The translations under genes were made by a program, and so were the position numbers. A DNA stretch of 11,288 nucleotides from Flavobacterium sp. (GTDB lineage: Bacteria; Bacteroidota; Bacteroidia; Flavobacteriales; Flavobacteriaceae), in assembly GCA_003449615.1 (NCBI GenBank), contig DMHA01000152.1:1-11288 (forward strand), in the 5' to 3' direction. Below are positions 6,824-11,288 of this stretch, piece after piece (position 1 is the stretch's first letter; each line of letters starts with the position of its first letter). The notes under the pieces are model-generated. The model did not search any database and had not been told where the DNA came from. It saw only the letters and a list, made by a program, of their open reading frames with translations.

Positions 6824-6858
6824 TGTATATTTTTGCACAAAATATGCATAAGTATACA
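6824..6858 (+). promoter_or_regulatory. Tandem ARG-box-like operators over the argR -7 element and start
   Basis: Two 14-bp imperfect palindromes, TGTATATTTTTGCA (6824-6837) and TGCATAAGTATACA (6845-6858), each match the E. coli ARG box core TGAATwwwwATTCA at 11 of 14 positions. Their centres are exactly 21 bp apart, the spacing of paired ARG boxes in E. coli (18-bp boxes with 3 bp between). The first contains a perfect TAnnTTTG -7 element (TATTTTTG, 6828-6835) on the plus strand; I see no good -33 TTTG. The second ends immediately before the ATG at 6859. ArgR bound here would block its own transcription and that of the downstream operon. Confidence 0.6.
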
Positions 6859-7344
6859 ATGTCGGTAAAAACACAAAGATTAATAGCGATTAGAAAAATC
6901 ATTACCTCGCAGAAGATCAGTACGCAGGAGGAATTGTTGTTGCGACTTGGGGAACGCGGATTTGAACTTACCCAAGCGACTTTGTCGCGTGATTTAAAAT
7001 TTTTAAAAGTGGGTAAATCAGCTGATCCTGAAAAGGGATATGTTTATTTTTTGCCAGAATCATCAGCTGTATCGGCCGATCCGGCAAAAAGGACTGCAAC
7101 TGAAAATTTTATGATTGATGGTTTTATGTCCTTAAAGTTTTCGAATAATTTAGGGGTAATTAAAACTAAAGCAGGGTATGCAAGTAGTATAGCCTCGTTG
7201 ATAGATAGCAGAAACCTATATGAAATTTTAGCTACCATTGCTGGTGATGATACTATTTTATTGATTCCTGTTGATGGGGTAGGTCCTCAGGATATAAAGA
7301 ATGCAATTGTTATGATAATGCCTGATTTAGAGGGTAGAATTTAA
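6859..7344 (+). CDS. argR: Arginine repressor ArgR
   Basis: I choose the ATG at 6859 (MSVKTQRLIAIRKII), giving 161 residues, the usual ArgR size. An in-frame ATG at 6823 would add 12 residues but lies at the putative -7 promoter element and would put both operators inside the coding sequence. The N-terminal winged helix-turn-helix spans about residues 5-65, with recognition region TQATLSRDLKFLKVGK at 38-53. The C-terminal oligomerisation and arginine-binding domain contains TIAGDDTILLI at 126-136, whose Asp pair binds L-arginine in characterised homologues, where the active form is a hexamer. It should repress arginine biosynthesis genes when arginine is plentiful. It is the first gene of the plus-strand run and is separated from the next by 10 bp. 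Confidence 0.95.
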   Translation: MSVKTQRLIAIRKIITSQKISTQEELLLRLGERGFELTQATLSRDLKFLKVGKSADPEKGYVYFLPESSAVSADPAKRTATENFMIDGFMSLKFSNNLGVIKTKAGYASSIASLIDSRNLYEILATIAGDDTILLIPVDGVGPQDIKNAIVMIMPDLEGRI

Positions 7345-7354
7345 GTGGTAAATT

Positions 7355-7891
7355 ATGGAATTTAAAATATTTGTTGGCAGTAAAGAGCATGTAAAATATG
7401 CTGAGATTATTAATGAAGCTATTGCCAGTGCTGCTGAAGTAAAAGGTACGGGTTTAGCAAAACGTTCGTCGGAATTTATCAGACAAAAAATTAGCGACGG
7501 ACATTCTATCATTGCTCTTACTGAGGATGATAGTTTTGCAGGTTTTTGCTATATTGAAACATGGGCAGGTGATAAATTTGTAGCCAATTCTGGATTGATA
7601 GTTTTGGAAAAGTATAGAGGTCAAGGCTTGGGAACAAAAATTAAAGCTGCTATATTAGAGTTAACAAAGAAATTATTTCCTGAAGCGAAGATTATTGGTC
7701 TTACTACGAGTTTGGCAGTTATGAAGATTAATTCACGTTTGGGTTATCGTCCCGCATCTTTTGCAGAGCTTACTGATGATATGGATTTTTGGAAAGGTTG
7801 TGCATCTTGCAATTATTATGATGTGTTGGTTCGTACCCATAGGCAAAATTGTTTGTGCACCGGTATGATATCAGATGATAACGGTAAATAA
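7355..7891 (+). CDS. GNAT acetyltransferase, probable N-acyl-glutamate synthase
   Basis: This 178-residue protein has the GNAT fold signature: a beta strand VANSGLIVLEKYRG around 76-89 and the acyl-CoA pyrophosphate loop RGQGLG at 88-93, followed by the helix TKIKAAILELTKKL. A proteobacterial ArgA has an amino-acid-kinase domain as well; here only the GNAT domain exists. From its place directly after argR and before arginine and proline genes, I infer it makes N-acetyl- or N-succinyl-glutamate, the first step of arginine synthesis in Bacteroidetes; no residue proves the acyl donor. The C-terminal ~30 residues carry four cysteines, 149, 152, 166 and 168 (CASC and CLC), a possible metal site not found in ordinary GNATs. 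Spacing of 10 bp from argR suggests cotranscription. A generic GNAT with another substrate remains possible. Confidence 0.8.
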   Translation: MEFKIFVGSKEHVKYAEIINEAIASAAEVKGTGLAKRSSEFIRQKISDGHSIIALTEDDSFAGFCYIETWAGDKFVANSGLIVLEKYRGQGLGTKIKAAILELTKKLFPEAKIIGLTTSLAVMKINSRLGYRPASFAELTDDMDFWKGCASCNYYDVLVRTHRQNCLCTGMISDDNGK

Positions 7892-7929
7892 TAAAGGAAT
7901 ATATTTTTAGAAAATTAAAACAGCAAAAT

Positions 7930-8745
7930 ATGTCAAAATCATTGAAAATAGCCATATTAGGCGGAGGTAACATTGGAATGGCAATCGCCGAAGGCTTGCT
8001 ATATTCTGGTAAGTACAAGGCTTCTGATATTGTAATTACTCGTTTGCCATCACAGAGTTTATCAGATTTACAATCAAAAGGTTTCACAGCTACATTTGAT
8101 AATAATGAAGCCGTGCGCATGAGTCATGTTATTATTCTTGCGGTTCAGCCGCGTCAGTATAAATATTTGCTGGAAGGAATTAAAGGAGATTTGAATAATG
8201 ATCAGCATATATTGGTATCAGTTGTTTCGGCAGTTACCATTGATGAAATTGAGGATTGTACAGGAGAGGGACTTGAAATTGTAAGAATTATGCCCAATAC
8301 TGCCGTTTCAATTTGCGAATCAATGACTTGCATAACTGCGCGTGACACAAGTTCGGATAAATTTATTGAAGTAAAATCGATATTTGAAAACTTAGGTGAA
8401 ATATTGGTTATTGATGAAAAATTGATGGCTGCAGCTACTGTTTTGGGAGCATGCGGGATTGCATTTTTCCTTCGTGTTATCAGAGCTGCTTCGCAGGGAG
8501 GCATACAAGTTGGATTTCATGCCAATGAAGCACAGCTCATAGCTGCTCAAACAGCAAAGGGAGCAACGGCTTTATTGTTAAAAACCGGAAAGCATCCTGA
8601 AGAAGAAATTGACAAAGTTACAACACCGCTAGGGCTTACAATTAAAGGCTTAAATGAAATGGAACATCATGGTTTAAGTTCTGCAATTATTAAAGGTATT
8701 GTGCATTCGTATCAGGAAATAGATAAATTAAACAAGCCAGAATAA
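7930..8745 (+). CDS. proC: Pyrroline-5-carboxylate reductase
   Basis: The 271-residue product catalyses the NAD(P)H-dependent reduction of pyrroline-5-carboxylate to proline, the last step of proline synthesis. The Rossmann motif GGGNIG is at residues 11-16, and RIMPNT at 119-124 is the conserved P5CR segment. The C-terminal dimerisation domain begins near LGACGIAFFLRVIRA (172-186) and contains the P5CR signature region VTTPLGLTIKGLNEME (230-245), with Thr237 aligning to the substrate-binding Thr of human PYCR1. Two signature positions differ from the usual PGGTT (here PLGLT), a variation I recall as common in Bacteroidetes enzymes. The 38-bp gap after the acetyltransferase is the largest in the run and holds no clear promoter; only 3 bp separate the gene from argH. 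Length and start are typical. Confidence 0.94.
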   Translation: MSKSLKIAILGGGNIGMAIAEGLLYSGKYKASDIVITRLPSQSLSDLQSKGFTATFDNNEAVRMSHVIILAVQPRQYKYLLEGIKGDLNNDQHILVSVVSAVTIDEIEDCTGEGLEIVRIMPNTAVSICESMTCITARDTSSDKFIEVKSIFENLGEILVIDEKLMAAATVLGACGIAFFLRVIRAASQGGIQVGFHANEAQLIAAQTAKGATALLLKTGKHPEEEIDKVTTPLGLTIKGLNEMEHHGLSSAIIKGIVHSYQEIDKLNKPE

Positions 8746-8748
8746 GCC

Positions 8749-10083
8749 ATGAAAGCTATTTGGGAGAAAAAAATTAAGGTAGACGCTTCTGTTGCAAATT
8801 TTACTGTGGGGCTCGATCAAGAAATGGATATGTATTTGGCTGAATTTGATGTGCTGGGTTCATTGGCACATATAAAAATGCTGGAGTCCATAAATCTAAT
8901 TACTGCCGATGAGTTAAAAAATCTTTCAACGGGTTTGGTTGATATTTATAAAGATATTAAAGCAGGAAACTTTGTAATTGAAGAAGGAGTTGAAGATGTT
9001 CATTCGCAAGTGGAATTGTTATTGACTCGTAAATACGGAGATGCGGGAAAAAAAATTCACAGTGGAAGATCTCGAAACGATCAGGTTTTATTGGATATGA
9101 AATTATATTTGCGTGATGAAATATTCCAATTTACTGAACTAACAAAAGTTCTTTTTGATACATTTCTTAGCTTAAGTGAAAAACACAAAGAAATTATTAT
9201 TCCCGGTTATACCCATATGCAGGTTGCTATGCCATCCTCGTTTGGCTTGTGGTTTGGTGCTTATGCCGAAGCTTTAATAGACGATATGCATGTACTTCGT
9301 TCGGCGTATTCTGTTTGTAATCAAAATCCATTAGGTTCTGCTGCTGGTTATGGATCATCGTTTCCATTGAATAGAACCATGACTACCACATTATTGGGAT
9401 TCGACGATCTTGCATACAATGTAGTGTATGCGCAAATGGGAAGAGGAAAAACTGAAAAAATAATGGCATTTGCCATGGCATCATTAGCAAGTACTTTGGC
9501 CAAATTTTCTATGGATGCTTGTCTTTTTATGTCACAGAACTTTTCTTTTATCAGTTTGCCAGAAGCTTTTACCACAGGATCGAGTATTATGCCGCATAAG
9601 AAGAATCCAGATGTATTTGAGTTGGTGAGAGGAAAATGCAATCGTATTGCGGCATTACCTAATGATATTACTTTAATTACTTCAAATCTTAGCTCTGGTT
9701 ACCACCGTGATATGCAATTATTAAAAGAAGTATTGTTTCCGGCAATTCAAGACTTAAAGAATTGTATTTCTATATTGAAATTGATGTTAGACAATATTAT
9801 TGTGAATAAGAATATTATTCATGATGAGAAGTATAAATATTGTTTTAGCGTTGAAGAAGTAAACAATAGGGTGTTAAAAGGTGTTCCTTTTCGTGATGCT
9901 TATTTGGATGTGGGATTGGAAATAGCTGCTGGGAATTTCAAACCCAATTATAATATTCAGCATACCCACGAAGGTAGTTTAGGTAATTTGTGCAATGATA
10001 TGATTCTTGCCAAAATGGATCATATATTGGATGCATTTAATTTTAAAATTGTAGAAGAAAGATTAAATGATTTGTTACAGTAA
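8749..10083 (+). CDS. argH: Argininosuccinate lyase
   Basis: The 444-residue protein cleaves argininosuccinate to arginine and fumarate, the final step of arginine synthesis. It belongs to the fumarase/aspartase superfamily: the fumarate-lyase signature GSSIMPHKKNPD is at residues 277-288 (a Ser of the 278-279 pair is the catalytic base in homologues), the GYTHMQ segment with His156 lies at 153-158, and HSGRSRND at 104-111 binds substrate. The C-terminal VEEVNNRVLKGVPFRDAY motif at 368-385 is typical of ArgH rather than of adenylosuccinate lyase. It starts 3 bp after proC. The argG gene that would supply its substrate is not in this window. The length agrees with Bacteroidetes ArgH; no defect is visible. 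Confidence 0.95.
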   Translation: MKAIWEKKIKVDASVANFTVGLDQEMDMYLAEFDVLGSLAHIKMLESINLITADELKNLSTGLVDIYKDIKAGNFVIEEGVEDVHSQVELLLTRKYGDAGKKIHSGRSRNDQVLLDMKLYLRDEIFQFTELTKVLFDTFLSLSEKHKEIIIPGYTHMQVAMPSSFGLWFGAYAEALIDDMHVLRSAYSVCNQNPLGSAAGYGSSFPLNRTMTTTLLGFDDLAYNVVYAQMGRGKTEKIMAFAMASLASTLAKFSMDACLFMSQNFSFISLPEAFTTGSSIMPHKKNPDVFELVRGKCNRIAALPNDITLITSNLSSGYHRDMQLLKEVLFPAIQDLKNCISILKLMLDNIIVNKNIIHDEKYKYCFSVEEVNNRVLKGVPFRDAYLDVGLEIAAGNFKPNYNIQHTHEGSLGNLCNDMILAKMDHILDAFNFKIVEERLNDLLQ

Positions 10084-10106
10084 AAAATTGAAAATCTGAT
10101 AGTAAT

Positions 10107-10946
10107 ATGCAAGATAGATTGAAGCTTAAGCAAAAGCAAAAGATAGTTATAAAAATAGGCACATCGTCTTTAACCAATCAGGAGGGAGCCATTGATAGAG
10201 TTAAAATTGGTCATATTGCCCGTGTATTATCTGAATTGAGTAAGCAAGGAAGAAAAGTTATGTTGGTAACTTCGGGAGCAATAGCGGTGGGTGCATCAAA
10301 ATTAGGATATTCCCGCAAGCCCACTGAATTATCAGAAAAGCAAGCACTCGCGGCTATTGGTCAAGCCGAACTTATTAATATTTATGCCGAGGCATTTCAA
10401 GAATATAATTGCGGGGTTGCTCAATTATTACTCACCAAAGATGGGATTACCAATCCGGTTCGTCGCGAAAACTCGAGAAATACTTTAAATGCTCTTTTAA
10501 ATATGGGCATTATTCCTATTATAAATGAAAATGACACCATTGCAACTGACGAAATAGAAATTGGCGATAATGACACTTTATCAGCGTATGTTTCGGTGGT
10601 TGCTGATGCCGACTTGCTTATCATTTTAAGTGATATTGATGGTTTGTATTCTGGGGATCCACGTATTGATCCTAATGCAAAAATTATACATAAAGTGTAC
10701 GATCTTACCAAGGAGATTGAAGATTCAGCTAAGGGTGCGGGATCAAGTTTTTCTACCGGAGGTATGGTTACAAAAATTGCAGCAGCCCGTTTGTGTATCA
10801 ACAACGAGATTGACATGGTAATTGCTAAGGGAGATGATCCTGCCATTGTATTTGAAGTATTAGAAGGAAAAGATATGGGAACACTTTTTGTTGCTAAAGA
10901 AGGAGCCATAGTTGAAGGTCAGAAGAACTATTTCTTTTTCGGGTAA
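10107..10946 (+). CDS. proB: Glutamate 5-kinase without PUA domain
   Basis: The 279-residue enzyme phosphorylates glutamate to glutamyl-5-phosphate, the committed step of proline synthesis. The amino-acid-kinase fold is shown by KIGTSSLT (16-23), VTSGAIAVGASKLG (54-67), NENDT (140-144), GDNDTLSA (153-160), LSDIDGLY (174-181) and STGGMVTK (216-223). E. coli ProB is about 367 residues because of a C-terminal PUA domain; this protein ends after the kinase domain. The sequence runs through a normal kinase end to a stop, so this looks like a natural short form and not a truncation. proA, its usual partner, is not next to it. It follows argH by 23 bp and precedes the regulator gene by 5 bp, consistent with one operon. 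Confidence 0.94.
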   Translation: MQDRLKLKQKQKIVIKIGTSSLTNQEGAIDRVKIGHIARVLSELSKQGRKVMLVTSGAIAVGASKLGYSRKPTELSEKQALAAIGQAELINIYAEAFQEYNCGVAQLLLTKDGITNPVRRENSRNTLNALLNMGIIPIINENDTIATDEIEIGDNDTLSAYVSVVADADLLIILSDIDGLYSGDPRIDPNAKIIHKVYDLTKEIEDSAKGAGSSFSTGGMVTKIAAARLCINNEIDMVIAKGDDPAIVFEVLEGKDMGTLFVAKEGAIVEGQKNYFFFG

Positions 10947-10951
10947 ATAAG

Positions 10952-11288
10952 ATGAGGAAGCTAGGACAACGCATCAGGAAAAAGCGTGAAAATATGGAAA
11001 TCAGATTGAATGAGCTGGCTGAAAAAGTTGGCATTTCCCCAAGTGCCTTATCTCAAATTGAAAATATGAAGGTGATGCCTTCTATAGTTCATTTGAAATC
11101 AATAGCCGAAATCTTGAACACAAGTGTAGGAGAGCTAATTGGAGAGAATGAATTTAATTTTCAAGATACATTAATCAAGAGTAAAGAAAAAAAATTCTTG
11201 CGATCGAACAGTAATAATGCGCAGCTTTTTTTATTATCGCACAATGAAAAAAAGCAAGTGATGGAAACCTATATGATACAGTTTAATA
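10952..11288 (+). CDS. XRE-family HTH regulator, partial (cut by window end)
   Basis: An open frame of 112 codons runs off the right edge, starting at ATG 10952, 5 bp after the proB stop. Residues about 4-63 form an HTH_3 (Cro/C1-type) domain: LGQRIRKKRE, then NELAEKVGISPSALSQIENM, then PSIVHLKSIAEILNTSVGEL. The remainder visible (LFLLSHNEKKQVMETYMIQF) looks like the beginning of a C-terminal sensing domain, most likely a cupin as in XRE-cupin regulators, but too little is present to be sure. Close spacing suggests it is cotranscribed with the arginine/proline genes, though it may instead lead into a different downstream function. The ligand is unknown. Confidence 0.85.
   Translation, partial: MRKLGQRIRKKRENMEIRLNELAEKVGISPSALSQIENMKVMPSIVHLKSIAEILNTSVGELIGENEFNFQDTLIKSKEKKFLRSNSNNAQLFLLSHNEKKQVMETYMIQFN

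Noticed and set aside
6823..6858. Upstream in-frame ATG for argR adding 12 residues
   Set aside because: It overlaps the putative -7 element and both operators, and the extension is not typical of ArgR.
7770..8504. Antisense frames across the acetyltransferase/proC region
   Set aside because: They lie opposite genes with clear family motifs and have no protein-like features.
10421..10909. Long antisense frame of 162 codons inside proB
   Set aside because: It is a shadow of a well-supported kinase gene, with low-complexity Ser/Ile-rich composition and no recognisable motif.

Overview
The window is AT-rich chromosomal DNA that most likely comes from a member of the Bacteroidetes. This rests on three things: near-perfect matches to the Bacteroidetes -7 promoter element TAnnTTTG in the carB/argR intergenic region, the absence of Shine-Dalgarno sequences before most starts, and protein types typical of the phylum (ArgR next to a Cys-tailed GNAT acetyltransferase, a Bacteroidetes-style ProC, a CarB of the eukaryote-like type). 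Species cannot be told from the sequence.

Layout. Positions 1-141 are non-coding and carry a perfect 14-bp inverted repeat at the edge. Positions 142-2814 are a complete, apparently intact IS21-family insertion sequence with istA and istB on the minus strand, two terminal repeats on the istB side and four on the istA side. Positions 2815-3404 hold no intact gene but are dense in repeats: a pair of TTCCGG-centred motifs, a ~150-bp nested palindrome built from four copies of a GGGGC-N2-TAGCCCY motif, and an octanucleotide tandem repeat that runs up to the stop codon of carB. carB (3405-6638, minus) encodes the large subunit of carbamoyl-phosphate synthase. A 220-bp divergent regulatory region (6639-6858) separates it from a plus-strand run of six tightly spaced genes: argR, a GNAT acetyltransferase (probable N-acyl-glutamate synthase), proC, argH, proB, and an XRE/HTH regulator cut by the window end.

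How the genes fit together. CarB makes carbamoyl phosphate for arginine and pyrimidines; the GNAT would start arginine synthesis from glutamate; ArgH performs its last step; ProB and ProC are the first and last steps of proline synthesis from glutamate. ArgR is the expected arginine-responsive repressor. Two ARG-box-like palindromes lie 21 bp apart, centre to centre, between the putative argR -7 element and the argR start codon, which fits autorepression. The carB leader contains a hairpin with a 9-T tract between its putative promoter and its start codon, which looks like an attenuator.

I see no defence island, CRISPR array, RNA gene or clearly new enzymatic system. The most notable items are the regulatory architecture of the carB/argR region, the compact mixed arginine/proline operon lacking argG, argC, argD, argB and proA, and the nested palindrome downstream of carB.
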